From Desulfotomaculaceae bacterium (GTDB lineage Bacteria; Bacillota; Desulfotomaculia; Desulfotomaculales; Pelotomaculaceae), in NCBI GenBank assembly GCA_028709235.1, contig JAQVXL010000009.1:1-45433 (forward strand): a DNA stretch of 45,433 bases. The letters are read 5' to 3'. Below are positions 32,921 to 42,438 of the stretch, piece by piece (position 1 is the first letter of the stretch; each line of letters begins with the position of its first letter). A program made the translations under genes and the position numbers. Under the pieces are notes generated by a model that saw only the letters and a list, made by a program, of their open reading frames with translations, had not been told where the DNA came from and searched no databases.

Positions 32921-35308
32921 CTAATCCTTGGTCTTTAATACCTCAACCAGATCCAGCGTTTTTATGCCTCTGACTGCCAGCCGGTAGGCGGCCATAATGA
33001 AGAGGATCCCGCCCAAAGCCGACAGGACGTAAGTCAGTGGGTAAATCACAATTTTAAAAGAATAAGTGCTGTATACATCAGATGAAGTCATCATGGCATT
33101 AATGTAAGCGCCGGCTATGTAACGACCGAAGGGAAGTCCCAGGGCTACCCCGAGAAGAGTCTGCAGCAGGTTTTCTTTCAGCAGGAGGCCGGAGACTTCC
33201 TGAACGGTAAAGCCGATTACCCGCAGGGAAGCAAGTTCTTTTTTACGCTCTGCAAAACTAATCACCGAGGTGTTATATACGATGGCAAAACCAAGTACTA
33301 AGGCGAAAGCAACCATTACGAATATAAAGTAATACATGAAACCTAACTGTTCGGTAAAGCTCTCCATTACCGCACGCTGGCTTAGTATGGAGGATACGCC
33401 AGTCATATCGTTCAGTTTTTTTTCCACCAGCGGGGCCAGTCCCGCGTCGGTCTTGAGCATAGCGCCAGAGATCAGCTGGTCTTCCTGCATGATCCGGTTG
33501 GCCTGCTGCAGGGACAGGTAAGAAGTGCCGCCTATGAACCGTTCGTGCACACCCATAATTTTTATTTTGCTTTCCCGGGCAGGCCCAATGGGCAGGAGGG
33601 TCTCCACTTGAACCTCGTCACCTACGTCCACCTGCAGTTTTTTAGCCGTGCTGCTGCTTATCAGCAGCCCTTCATCGGGCAGGGTCAGAGGGCTTCCGTC
33701 AGGGCCTGACAGCCCCTGCATGCCCGGGCCCGGGCGCAGCCCCGTAAGCAGCTCGTCCTGTGAGCGGCCTCCTTGGCGTATCTTAACAGGTATCTCAAAG
33801 ACAGGCTCGGCTTTTGTCACACCTTCCAGACGGGAAATGGAGAGCAGTTCGGATTCTTTTACCGGTTCTGTGAAGCGTACAAAAAAATCATATTTCTCCG
33901 AGAAGTATTCATCAATCATTACGTCTACGGTGTCCTGGTAGAAGAACGACACTACCAGCATGCCTGTGGCGAAAACCACGCCCAGCATGGTAACCGCGGT
34001 GCGGAAACGATTGCGGAAGACGGTCCGCAGACCCATCTTCCAGGTGGCGGATAGTCTGTGCCAGAACCAGCTCCAGTTTTCCAAAAATATATTCCCTGCC
34101 GCCTTTGGAGTTGCAGTCCGCATGGATTCTGCAGGCTGTATGGTCAGTACGCCGCGGGATGCGGTCAGCCCTGCGATGGCGCCGACAGCAATACTCAGGA
34201 CGAAACCGTATAACAAGGCCTGAAAGCTGACGCCGCTGATTACCTCGGGCAGGTTGAAGAATATGGCAAAAACTTTGGAAAGGGACGAAGCCATGAGCAC
34301 TCCGGTCAGAGAACCCAGCGCGGCGCCCAGCAGACCTACCAGCACGGCATAGCTGGTATAGTGCCAGAGGATTTGCAGGTTGTCATAGCCAATGGCTTTC
34401 ATGGTCCCGATTTGTGAGCGCTGGGTCTTAACCAGCCGTCCCAGCATCACAAACTCGACCAATGCGGCGATACCCAGGAATATAGAAGGCAGGAAGCGGG
34501 CCATTATCTGCAGTTGCTCAATTTCTACGCCCAGGACGGCATCGCTCAACTGCAGTCTGCGCGGATAACTGGCCAGGCTGCCGTAAGGCTCCAGGATGCT
34601 TTCGACCCTGTCCGCTACTACTTTTTCATCAGCGCCGGGCGCTATTTTTATTACTATCTGGTTTACCTGCCCGGAGAGGTTCAGGATTTCCTGGACCTGG
34701 TTGTGAGGGACCATGAAAATGCCAAAACTGCCATACTCGGGTATTATGCTGGCCGTGTCTTTCATTGGATAGATGAACTCTGGCGCTGTTGCGGCGCCGA
34801 CCACGGTTAAGGGGACCTGCTTGCCTTCTGCCACGATCTTTACCGTATCGCCCGGCGCCAGCCGGGTGGCGGCGGCGTACTGAGGATCCAGCAGAACTTC
34901 CGCCTCACTCCCTGCGGGGTATTTTTCGAAGAGACGTCCGGAGAGAACACGCAGGCGGTTTAACTCTGTATTCATGGGCAGGGGGTAACTGGTCAGGCGC
35001 GCAGTAGCCCTCTCGCCGTTATCTCTGAGCACCGGTACATCTTTTTGAATGCGCCCGGTAGCCCCTGTTACACCGGGAACAGACTCAATCTGCCTGAGCA
35101 CTCCCTCGGGAGCCTTAATCACATGGAAATAATAATCGGCAAAATTATACTCCCGGTAAAATGTATCCCTGGAACGGAGCATGTTGTAAGACACAGTGCT
35201 CATGGAGATGTAGATGGTGATGCCCAGCATCACCACCGCTGTCACCGCCAGGAACTGCCCCCGGGTGGTCTTGATCGTCCTCCATAATTTTTTAGTCAGG
35301 ATGCTCAT
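32921..35308 (-). CDS. ABC transporter permease, MacB/FtsX type
   Basis: About 795 residues. It has an N-terminal helix, a large extracytoplasmic MacB-like domain (about 45-235), three helices of a first FtsX unit, a second helix with another external domain (about 455-650), and a final FtsX unit of three helices. FtsX hallmarks include QIGTMKAIGY and KKELASLRVIGF. ATG overlaps the ATPase stop as TAATG, so the two are translated together. The complex probably exports a lipid, peptide or drug. Confidence 0.92.
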   Translation of the reverse strand: MSILTKKLWRTIKTTRGQFLAVTAVVMLGITIYISMSTVSYNMLRSRDTFYREYNFADYYFHVIKAPEGVLRQIESVPGVTGATGRIQKDVPVLRDNGERATARLTSYPLPMNTELNRLRVLSGRLFEKYPAGSEAEVLLDPQYAAATRLAPGDTVKIVAEGKQVPLTVVGAATAPEFIYPMKDTASIIPEYGSFGIFMVPHNQVQEILNLSGQVNQIVIKIAPGADEKVVADRVESILEPYGSLASYPRRLQLSDAVLGVEIEQLQIMARFLPSIFLGIAALVEFVMLGRLVKTQRSQIGTMKAIGYDNLQILWHYTSYAVLVGLLGAALGSLTGVLMASSLSKVFAIFFNLPEVISGVSFQALLYGFVLSIAVGAIAGLTASRGVLTIQPAESMRTATPKAAGNIFLENWSWFWHRLSATWKMGLRTVFRNRFRTAVTMLGVVFATGMLVVSFFYQDTVDVMIDEYFSEKYDFFVRFTEPVKESELLSISRLEGVTKAEPVFEIPVKIRQGGRSQDELLTGLRPGPGMQGLSGPDGSPLTLPDEGLLISSSTAKKLQVDVGDEVQVETLLPIGPARESKIKIMGVHERFIGGTSYLSLQQANRIMQEDQLISGAMLKTDAGLAPLVEKKLNDMTGVSSILSQRAVMESFTEQLGFMYYFIFVMVAFALVLGFAIVYNTSVISFAERKKELASLRVIGFTVQEVSGLLLKENLLQTLLGVALGLPFGRYIAGAYINAMMTSSDVYSTYSFKIVIYPLTYVLSALGGILFIMAAYRLAVRGIKTLDLVEVLKTKD

Positions 35309-36018
35309 TACCACTCGATCCTTTCCGGCGGAAGCGGGGACTTGTTTTCTATGACTTCTACGATCCTGCCGCTGCTCATGCGCAGCACCCGGTGCGCCAT
35401 ATCACCAATGACGGCGTTGTGGGTGACGATGACCACAGTGCTGTTGTGCTCCTTGTTGATGTGAAGCAGCATCGCCAGGATCAGCCTGCCGGTTTGGGAG
35501 TCCAGGGAACCCGTGGGTTCGTCGCACAGCAGCAACCTGGGGTTCTTTACGACAGCACGGGCGATGGAAACACGTTGCTGCTCGCCGCCGCTCAACTGGG
35601 CAGGGAAGTGGTCCATGCGCGTTTCCATACCCACTTCCCGCAGGACTTCAGCCGTAGGCAGGGGGTTGTCCACCAGGTTGGCTGCCAGTTCCACATTTTC
35701 ACTGGCAGTTAAGTCGGGGATCAGGTTGTAAAATTGAAAAACAAATCCAACCTCGCTGCGCCGGTAATGGGTGAGTTTGGTCTCACCTGCCTTGCTCAAG
35801 TTATCGCTGCCGAAATAAACCTCGCCGCTGGACGGCAGGTCCATTCCGCCCATAATGTTGAGCAGGGTGCTTTTGCCGGAACCGCTCGGCCCTAAAATAA
35901 CAAGCAACTCGCCTTCATATATTTCAAGAGATGTTTCTTTTAAAGCTTCAACAGTTATCTCGCCCATAACGTAAGTTTTGGTAATATTGTTTAAACTCAT
36001 CAAAACATTCTTGTTCAT
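35308..36018 (-). CDS. ABC transporter ATPase, MacB/LolD type
   Basis: 236 residues. Walker [10 protein letters not shown] is at about 43-51. The Q-loop is in [16 protein letters not shown]. The signature is LSGGEQQR and Walker B is [16 protein letters not shown]. The H-loop His is in IVTHN. It powers the permease encoded next (1-base overlap). AAAGG lies upstream of the ATG. Confidence 0.95.
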   Translation of the reverse strand: MNKNVLMSLNNITKTYVMGEITVEALKETSLEIYEGELLVILGPSGSGKSTLLNIMGGMDLPSSGEVYFGSDNLSKAGETKLTHYRRSEVGFVFQFYNLIPDLTASENVELAANLVDNPLPTAEVLREVGMETRMDHFPAQLSGGEQQRVSIARAVVKNPRLLLCDEPTGSLDSQTGRLILAMLLHINKEHNSTVVIVTHNAVIGDMAHRVLRMSSGRIVEVIENKSPLPPERIEW

Positions 36019-36168
36019 AGCAACTGCCTTTTCGGGTATTTTTAAATATTGGCCTGTCTTGCGCGTAGTATATAATTTTAAAGTTATATTTACAATTAGT
36101 TAATAAACAAACAAGTTCATGTTTTTTGAAACCTGCAACTTCATTGTATAGCGTAGGAAGGAAGCATC

Positions 36169-37059
36169 TTATTTTGACCTGGAAAAACCCCGGCCCAGAA
36201 CCTCGCTGGTGTCGGAGATATACATAAAGGCGTCCGGGTCTGTTTCAGCGACTATATTTTTCAGTCTAGCCATTTCAAAACGGTTGATCACGCAGTTGAT
36301 GACAGTCTTTTCATCGTGGGTAAACGCGCCTTTCCCTGTCAGGTAAGTTATCCCCCGGTGTAGTTCAGCGATAATCCTGACGCTTATTTCAGAAGATTTA
36401 TTGGACACGATAAATGCCGATTTGCTGACGTTAAGGCCCGTAATTATTACATCGATCATTTTACCTGTGACAAATATGGATATGATGGTGTAGAGCCCGA
36501 TATTAAGCGGGAAGAAAAACAGCGATATGATAATAACAAGCAGGTTGGCGTAGAAACTTACTTCACCGATACCAAGACCTTTCTTTTTTCTCAAAACAAC
36601 AGCAATGATATCAGTGCCGCCTGTACTGCTGTTGCCTCTGAATACCAGACCAAAACCTGCCCCGCTCAAGACGCCGCCAAAGATGGCCGCCAGTACCATA
36701 TCCAGTTGGAAGGGTTGGATATAACCGTAAGTTGCCGGCTGCAGGATGCTGAGAGCTACTGTTCCGGCCAGGCTGTAAAAGAAAAAACTGCGGCTGATTT
36801 CCCTGGCGCCCCACCAGAAAACAGGGATATTCAGCACCAGTATGCTTAGAAATATTGGAATTTTAAACAGGTAAAAAAAAATCAAAGACAGCCCCGTTAT
36901 GCCACCGGCTAACAAACCATAAGGGATTAGTATGGTGTTCAAGCTTAACGCTATTAATAGGGCTCCGGCAGTTATAAAGATGAGATTGAGCATTATAATT
37001 TTGGCGTTTTCCGGCGCTGGGAAATATTTTTTAATACTGCCTGGTTCTTTGCCGCTCAT
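36169..37059 (-). CDS. YitT family membrane protein
   Basis: 296 residues. Five to six hydrophobic helices (DUF161) with GLLAGGITGLSL and GNSSTGGTDIIA are followed by a soluble C-terminal DUF2179 domain (about 225-290: KGAFTHDEKTVINCVINRFE). The function is unknown across the family. GAAGGTG precedes the ATG. It stands between the ABC exporter and the GH15 gene, about 100 bases from each neighbour or more, and is probably separate. Confidence 0.9.
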   Translation of the reverse strand: MSGKEPGSIKKYFPAPENAKIIMLNLIFITAGALLIALSLNTILIPYGLLAGGITGLSLIFFYLFKIPIFLSILVLNIPVFWWGAREISRSFFFYSLAGTVALSILQPATYGYIQPFQLDMVLAAIFGGVLSGAGFGLVFRGNSSTGGTDIIAVVLRKKKGLGIGEVSFYANLLVIIISLFFFPLNIGLYTIISIFVTGKMIDVIITGLNVSKSAFIVSNKSSEISVRIIAELHRGITYLTGKGAFTHDEKTVINCVINRFEMARLKNIVAETDPDAFMYISDTSEVLGRGFSRSK

Positions 37060-37158
37060 GTTGCACCTTCGCTTTTGCGTCGAAATGGTGAATCAGCCGT
37101 ATCTGCGAATAAAACAGTGAAACAGGTTACAAGATTAAGTAGGCTTTAGCGAGATACA

Positions 37159-39180
37159 TTATTTATCGACTGGTCCCGGCTTAGCTGTGCGCAGCACTGA
37201 CAGTCCACCGTTAAGAGCCAGGTGCGTGAGCACAAACATGGCGTGGGACCAGGTTAAAGGCAGCACCCAGGCGGGGCCGCCGTGGTGTTTGTCCGCCTGT
37301 TCCGGCAGAAGCAGGTGCTGGTTTGCCTGGGCCAGGGACCACTGGTATAGTTCTTCCGCCCGGATGCGGTTTCCGGCTGTACAATAATATATGGCCAGCC
37401 AGAGGGTCGTGATCAGCCAGGGATTGCCGCCCCTGTAACAATCTCCTTCATAGCGGTGGATGCCGCCGACATCATGGTTCCATAGGTTTTCTTCGATAGC
37501 GCGGACAGTAGCTGTTATTCTTATATCTGAAGGATCCAGGACGGCAAAGGGGAAGGCCAGACCCAGCAGGGCGGCGTCAATACGCTCGTCCTCGCCTGCC
37601 CAGTGGGTTACGTAAAGACCGGTGGGGTCTTCCGTGACGTAAGCCTTTCCTCCGGTGTGCAGAATGTGGTTGTAATGATCCTGATCGACTTTGTGGTTTA
37701 CCCCGCGTATAAAACTGTTGCGGCGAGCAGACCACTGGTGTTTTAGAATGGCATTCTTTACTCTCTCAGAGCTGGCAAGCCAATAGTCAGACTTTTCTTT
37801 TTCCCCTATCGAGCGGGCGATATCTGAAGAAGCTTTTAAGCCGCCGCAGACTGCCGCGGCGGAGTATGTCCCCTGGCCGTATGAATCTTCCCAGGGGTCA
37901 AAACTTACTGTGGGAAGGCCATTTTCCTGAACGCCTGTTGCCAGGTAATTCGCTCCGGCCTCCAGGGACGGCCAGATACTTTTTATAAAACCATCATCGT
38001 TGGTAAGGTTGTAGTGATGCCCGTAGCCCCATAACACCGAACCAACCTGGTCAATTTGCTGCCCCCAGAAAGGCGCCGCCGTGCCATCAGTAAAATAGCG
38101 CTGGCGCCAGCTGCCGTCCGGGTATTGTATTGCGGCGGCAAAATCATAAAACTGGCAGGCCAGATCATGGTAGCCGGCTTCGTCCAGGGCTGCCGTTATA
38201 AATACGGAGTCCCGCGGCCAGCAGTAACCATAACCGCCGCAGGCAGTATAATAAGGGTCAAACTCAGGGGCTGCGATAGAAGCTCCTGTTTCCTTGTTTG
38301 TAAGCAGTTTCATGGTCAGAAGTGACCTGTTAAACGCGCTGTGCCCGGCTTCCGCAACCCGGCGCAGGCCCGGTTCCAGCCAGCCCTGCCAGAACTGTTT
38401 GGTTTTCTCCAGCCAGAGCCTGCCTTCTTTTGAGCAAGCTTCAGCCAGAAGTGTCCTTACCTGTTCCTCATTTTCACCGGCCGCCAAGTAAAGGCTGAAG
38501 GTTTTATGCTCACCCGGCTTTAGTTCACCCAAATCCCAGGCCAGGCTGCCTGTGCTATGCAGGATATTGTCACGGGTCCCCCGGAGAATTCCCCTGGACG
38601 CATCCTGGAAAGGGTCGGAGGATGTACCGCGCCGGCCGCACTGGTATCCAGCCAGGGGGTAACCGGTTCCGGCCAGGGCCAGGTAAATATTTCTCCGGAA
38701 AAACACCAGTGAATTATTGGAAAAATCAATGTAGGCACCGTCCTGCACGGCTGATTCCTCGATGTTAAAAGAACAGTAAACAAAGAAAGTGATTTTTTCG
38801 CTTTTCCCCCCTTCATTTATGATTTCATAATGTCTTACCAGGATGTCGCTGTCCGGGAGAATAAAGTCACTCTGGATCACTTTCAATCGATGGCTCAGGC
38901 TGTCCAGTGTCGTTTCTAGAATGTTTGTGTCTTCAATATAGCGCTGGGAATTCCCCCAAATGTTTAAATGAAACCATTTGGTAAAACCTTGCCATTCAGG
39001 ATAGGCGACTCTTATACCGGGCCAAAAATGGCCCAGGTGCTGGCCGTACTCGATATGGGGCCAGAAAAGCCTGAAGATCTCGCCATTTCCCCTGTGGCAA
39101 ACCAGCATTTTAGAATTTCCTGTTATCGCCTCCGGCATTTCTAGTAAGGCATTTTGAATTTTAATATTCTCCACCGCCAT
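37159..39180 (-). CDS. Glycoside hydrolase family 15 (glucoamylase-like)
   Basis: 673 residues. The N-terminal beta-sandwich (about 1-270) is followed by a catalytic alpha/alpha barrel with GGYGYCWPRDSVFITAALDE, SFDPWEDSYGQGTYSAAAVC and GGNPWLITTLWLA. GH15 enzymes release glucose from alpha-glucans, dextrans or trehalose. There is no signal peptide, so it probably acts in the cytoplasm. No good ribosome binding site precedes the ATG. It belongs to a leftward carbohydrate cluster with the monophosphatase and the toroid protein. Confidence 0.9.
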   Translation of the reverse strand: MAVENIKIQNALLEMPEAITGNSKMLVCHRGNGEIFRLFWPHIEYGQHLGHFWPGIRVAYPEWQGFTKWFHLNIWGNSQRYIEDTNILETTLDSLSHRLKVIQSDFILPDSDILVRHYEIINEGGKSEKITFFVYCSFNIEESAVQDGAYIDFSNNSLVFFRRNIYLALAGTGYPLAGYQCGRRGTSSDPFQDASRGILRGTRDNILHSTGSLAWDLGELKPGEHKTFSLYLAAGENEEQVRTLLAEACSKEGRLWLEKTKQFWQGWLEPGLRRVAEAGHSAFNRSLLTMKLLTNKETGASIAAPEFDPYYTACGGYGYCWPRDSVFITAALDEAGYHDLACQFYDFAAAIQYPDGSWRQRYFTDGTAAPFWGQQIDQVGSVLWGYGHHYNLTNDDGFIKSIWPSLEAGANYLATGVQENGLPTVSFDPWEDSYGQGTYSAAAVCGGLKASSDIARSIGEKEKSDYWLASSERVKNAILKHQWSARRNSFIRGVNHKVDQDHYNHILHTGGKAYVTEDPTGLYVTHWAGEDERIDAALLGLAFPFAVLDPSDIRITATVRAIEENLWNHDVGGIHRYEGDCYRGGNPWLITTLWLAIYYCTAGNRIRAEELYQWSLAQANQHLLLPEQADKHHGGPAWVLPLTWSHAMFVLTHLALNGGLSVLRTAKPGPVDK

Positions 39181-39320
39181 CTAAATATATTGTCTTTTAT
39201 TATTTTAGATAATGTAAGACCATCATTATTAGTATGTGCTATTACTCATAATTAAATTGAAAAAAGTAATGATAAATATGATCATTGCGGCAAGGACAAA
39301 GACCGATAAGAAACGGGTTG

Positions 39321-40109
39321 CTAAAGCAGTGTTTTTAATAGTTCCTCGTGGATGAAGCCGTTGCTGGCTGCAATGGAAAGGTAATTTTCCAGGCTGAGGG
39401 CTCCACCGTTGATGTTGGTGACCTTACCGCCTCCTTCTTCCACCAGCAGTGAACCGGCCGCCACATCCCAAGGCATCAGGGTGTTTTCCCAGAAGCCGGT
39501 AAGCCGCCCGCAGGAGATGTAGGCCAGTTCAAGGGCGGCTGACCCAAGCGCTCGCAGGTTGCCGCAGCATTCAGCTACTCTCTGATAGTTTATCCGGTGC
39601 AGCCGTTCACTGAATTTTTTATTTTCGGGATAGCCTGTAACCAGCAGTGCTTCTTTGAGTGTTTTTCTTGACTGATCGACCTTTACCGTCCTGCCGTTCA
39701 AGCTTGTCCCGCAGTCGGCCGCCGCGCAGAAACATTCATCTCGAAACGGGTCATAGACCACCCCGGCTACCATTTTACCATTTTGGGCCAGGCCGATGGA
39801 GACGCTGCAGAAAGGAATGCCGTAAACAAAATTGGTGGTGCCGTCCAGCGGGTCCACGTACCAGGTGCAGTCAGCAGTTATGTTTTTCACGTATCCGCTG
39901 TTTTCCTCGCCGATAATGGTATGTCCGGGAAACCTCTCGCTCAGCCCTCTGGTAATAAGTGACTCGGATCTGCGGTCCACTTCAGTAACCAGGTCTGAGG
40001 GACATGATTTATATCCCCTTTCAAAGTCCCCGCCGAACTTCTCCCTGATAATTTCGCCGGCCTTTCGGGCCAGGGTGGCTGCGGTATCGATATAAATATT
40101 ATATTTCAC
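39321..40109 (-). CDS. suhB: Inositol monophosphatase family protein
   Basis: 262 residues. Metal ligands are Glu68/Glu69 in IIGEENSG, Asp86 and Asp89 in WYVDPLDGTTNF, and the Asp of MPWDVAAGSLLVEE. It removes phosphate from inositol-1-phosphate or a related sugar phosphate with magnesium. The start is GTG with AGGAG 10 bases upstream. Its place between sugar-handling genes suggests a sugar-phosphate substrate. Confidence 0.92.
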   Translation of the reverse strand: MKYNIYIDTAATLARKAGEIIREKFGGDFERGYKSCPSDLVTEVDRRSESLITRGLSERFPGHTIIGEENSGYVKNITADCTWYVDPLDGTTNFVYGIPFCSVSIGLAQNGKMVAGVVYDPFRDECFCAAADCGTSLNGRTVKVDQSRKTLKEALLVTGYPENKKFSERLHRINYQRVAECCGNLRALGSAALELAYISCGRLTGFWENTLMPWDVAAGSLLVEEGGGKVTNINGGALSLENYLSIAASNGFIHEELLKTLL

Positions 40110-40178
40110 TTGGTTTTGCTCCTTTTTTCTTCCTGGGATATATTAGATTTTAGCATATTTTCTCCTATTAAAGCGATG

Positions 40179-41204
40179 CTAGTATAGCCATCTGTCTCTG
40201 TACCTAATCAGCCTGGCGCAGGTAAGTACGAAAAAAGCGCTCTCCGCGCAGAACCAATTGCCGGATTCGGTATTAATATATGCTTTCCTGGCGTGGCGAA
40301 TTTTTTCATAAGCCTTGCGGTAATCTCCATGAAGACACGCGTAAAGGCCCAGAATCATCCAGGTGTAATCCGGCGGTTCTATAGTAACCCAATTGCCGTG
40401 GCGCTCATTGAAAATATTGTAAAGACGGGCGCCCCTGCCGGATCCTGGTTCTATCAGCCCGTATAGTACGGGAAAGGTCTGACAAGCGGCATCAGGGTAA
40501 AATATTTTTAAGTTAATCGCCGGCTTAATCCAACCGGTTTTGCTCGGGTGGTAGTAATTGAGGAAGCTGTGCCGGAGGACCTTTTCTATACCCCTGGCGA
40601 TAGCTTCCGCCTTAACCTTATAATACCTGGCTTTCTGCTCGCCTATATGCTCAAGCAGTATCGAAAAATCTGCCAACCCGCGGTATGTTTCGCAGTTATC
40701 CATCAGGTATTTTACCCTGTAGCTTGATGCCGCGAATGTCAGGCCATCGCGGTCCATCAGGTTTATAATGGCTTGCGCCACTCTTTTTAGGTTGGGGAGG
40801 TTCTCCTTGATCCAGTCTGCGCGGCCTGTTTTTTGGTGATAGTTAAAAGCAAGGGACAGGAGAGTTCCCGCATAAGCATCTTCGGAATCGGGCGCGGCAG
40901 TTTTGACATTAAAATTTTCGTCGTAATAGTAGTCAAGGATAGTGCCGTTTCCCTCCAGGTTGCGCAGGTACCAGTCCAGGTAGCGCTCAACTGAAAGATA
41001 GCAGGAGGGCTCTTCCAGCAAGGCCATGGCGGCGAAATTTGAGAAATACGGCGTTATCCAGCCCTGGCCCGGGTACCTGGTGATAGCCCCGTCAGCGGCA
41101 TTTCCGGGCTTAAGGATCTGACAGCTTTTCAGCCAGTATAGCTGCGCCGCCATATTGCTTTTAAGGGCGTAAAGCAGTTCTGAAGCTTTGTCTGCGTATT
41201 CCAT
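40179..41204 (-). CDS. Uncharacterised alpha/alpha-toroid (six-hairpin glycosidase-like) protein
   Basis: About 341 residues, rich in Trp, Tyr and Leu helices arranged as repeated hairpins: QGWITPYFSNFAAMALLEEP, DSEDAYAGTLLSLAFNYHQK and PPDYTWMILGLYACLHGDYR. This resembles the (alpha/alpha)6 toroid of glycosidases and lyases, but I recognise no family and no signal peptide. A GTG at 41213 also opens the frame, but it overlaps the GGAG; ATG 41204 is 8 bases away. A group II intron lies immediately upstream, between this gene and the hexomutase. Confidence 0.7.
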   Translation of the reverse strand: MEYADKASELLYALKSNMAAQLYWLKSCQILKPGNAADGAITRYPGQGWITPYFSNFAAMALLEEPSCYLSVERYLDWYLRNLEGNGTILDYYYDENFNVKTAAPDSEDAYAGTLLSLAFNYHQKTGRADWIKENLPNLKRVAQAIINLMDRDGLTFAASSYRVKYLMDNCETYRGLADFSILLEHIGEQKARYYKVKAEAIARGIEKVLRHSFLNYYHPSKTGWIKPAINLKIFYPDAACQTFPVLYGLIEPGSGRGARLYNIFNERHGNWVTIEPPDYTWMILGLYACLHGDYRKAYEKIRHARKAYINTESGNWFCAESAFFVLTCARLIRYRDRWLY

Positions 41205-41331
41205 CTCATCCACTCCGGCAATAGCATTATTATATATAATATGGGTTTGGCGGAAATGAGATACACAATTTGAGACGTGGGATGTGGGATTGCAGGTGCG
41301 GCTTTAGCCGGCAAGCGGAAAGGGACACACC

Positions 41332-42436
41332 GAAACCGTGATAAACCGGCATAGGGTAGGGGATGAGAGAGCCCTACGTGGGAAGGAGTAGCTGCACCAC
41401 CACGGCCCCGAGTCATTTGCGGGCAGCCGCGAGGCCGCACGTGAAGCGTTGACAGGGGAAAACGCAGGCCAGCCATTGAGCAGCGAAATCACCCTTCCGG
41501 GGTACCGACCTTGTGGTGTGAAAGGGAAGGCAACACGGTATAACGGCGAGAAGCAGCGAGCCGCATACCGGCCCCGCGGAGTCAGAGACCCTGAGCATGT
41601 GTGGACACTCTATGTTCGAGAACCGGGAGACCCCAGCGGTATCCGTCGGGCAAAACGCTGGCGGATCGGCCGGGGAAGGTCTGTGGCCGTAATCCTGGCG
41701 TGTACGCCGCTGAGGAGTCAGACACCGGCGAAGTACCGAAGAAAGCGCCGAACAACACTGGCAAGCTAATGGAGGATACCGGGCATTGGTCATGGGGTTT
41801 CAGTATCGAGAAGAAGCAGAGAGATTCCTGCAGGCATTGCGGGAGCGACTGGGAAAATTCGGGCTGGGAATGTACCAGGGGAAAACCAGACTCATTGAGT
41901 TTGGGCGATTTGCAGAGGGAAATCGGGCGGAACGTGGTGAGAGCAAACCAGAGACATTCGACTTTCTTGGATTGACACACATCTGTTCGAAGACCCGAAA
42001 AGGCAACTGATTCACAATATGTCGGAAAACCATAGGCAAACGGCTGCGAACGAAAGCCAAAGCAATTGGGGCAGAGATCAGGCGTAGGCGACACAACCCC
42101 GTTCCAGAACAGGGGAAGTGGATACGCTCAGTCATAAAAGGGCATTTCAATTACTATGCAGTTCCTGGAAATAAACAGGCGCTGGACGCATTTAGGACAG
42201 AGGCAATCAAGTAATGGTTTCGCGCGTTGAGGCGCAGAAGCCAGAAGGCACGCAGTCTTACTTGGGAAAGATTCAAGCGTCTGGTGGCTACATGGGTTCC
42301 CGCGGCAAGAATAGTGCATCCATACCCAAACCAAAGGCTTCGCGTCAGACCCGAGGTAGGAGCCGTATGAGGTAGTTCCTCACGTACGGCTCTGTGCGGG
42401 GGGCACCCGGCAACGGGTGTCCCTACCGCGATTCTT
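41332..42436 (+). mobile_element. Degenerate group II intron with truncated maturase gene (copy 2)
   Basis: About 1.1 kb. The 5' 230 bases are almost identical to copy 1 at 11810. Domain V at 42360-42392 is intact (GAGCCGTA...TACGGCTC with the two-base bulge), followed by a domain VI hairpin GGGCACCCG-GCAA-CGGGTGTCCC. The internal gene keeps only the end of the reverse transcriptase and the maturase domain. It lies antisense to the flanking leftward genes, and its 3' end touches the stop codon of the phosphohexomutase. The ends come from comparing the two copies and are approximate. Confidence 0.9.
41786..42370 (+). pseudogene. ltrA: Group II intron reverse transcriptase/maturase fragment
   Basis: The frame begins inside the reverse transcriptase (FQYREEAERFLQALRERLGK, then KTRLIEFGRFAEG and PETFDFLGLTHICSKT). 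It meets TGA at 42008-42010. The maturase part continues (GHFNYYAVPGNKQALDAF) to a TAA (after TEAIK), and then runs on as WFRALRRRSQKARSLTWERF and VHPYPNQRLRV to the TGA inside domain V. The first half of the protein, with the YADD active site, is deleted. The protein cannot be functional. Confidence 0.9.
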
Positions 42437-42438
42437 AA

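Noticed and set aside
42008-42010. TGA inside the maturase fragment as another selenocysteine codon
   Set aside because: A TAA also interrupts the same frame and the protein is truncated, so it is simple decay.
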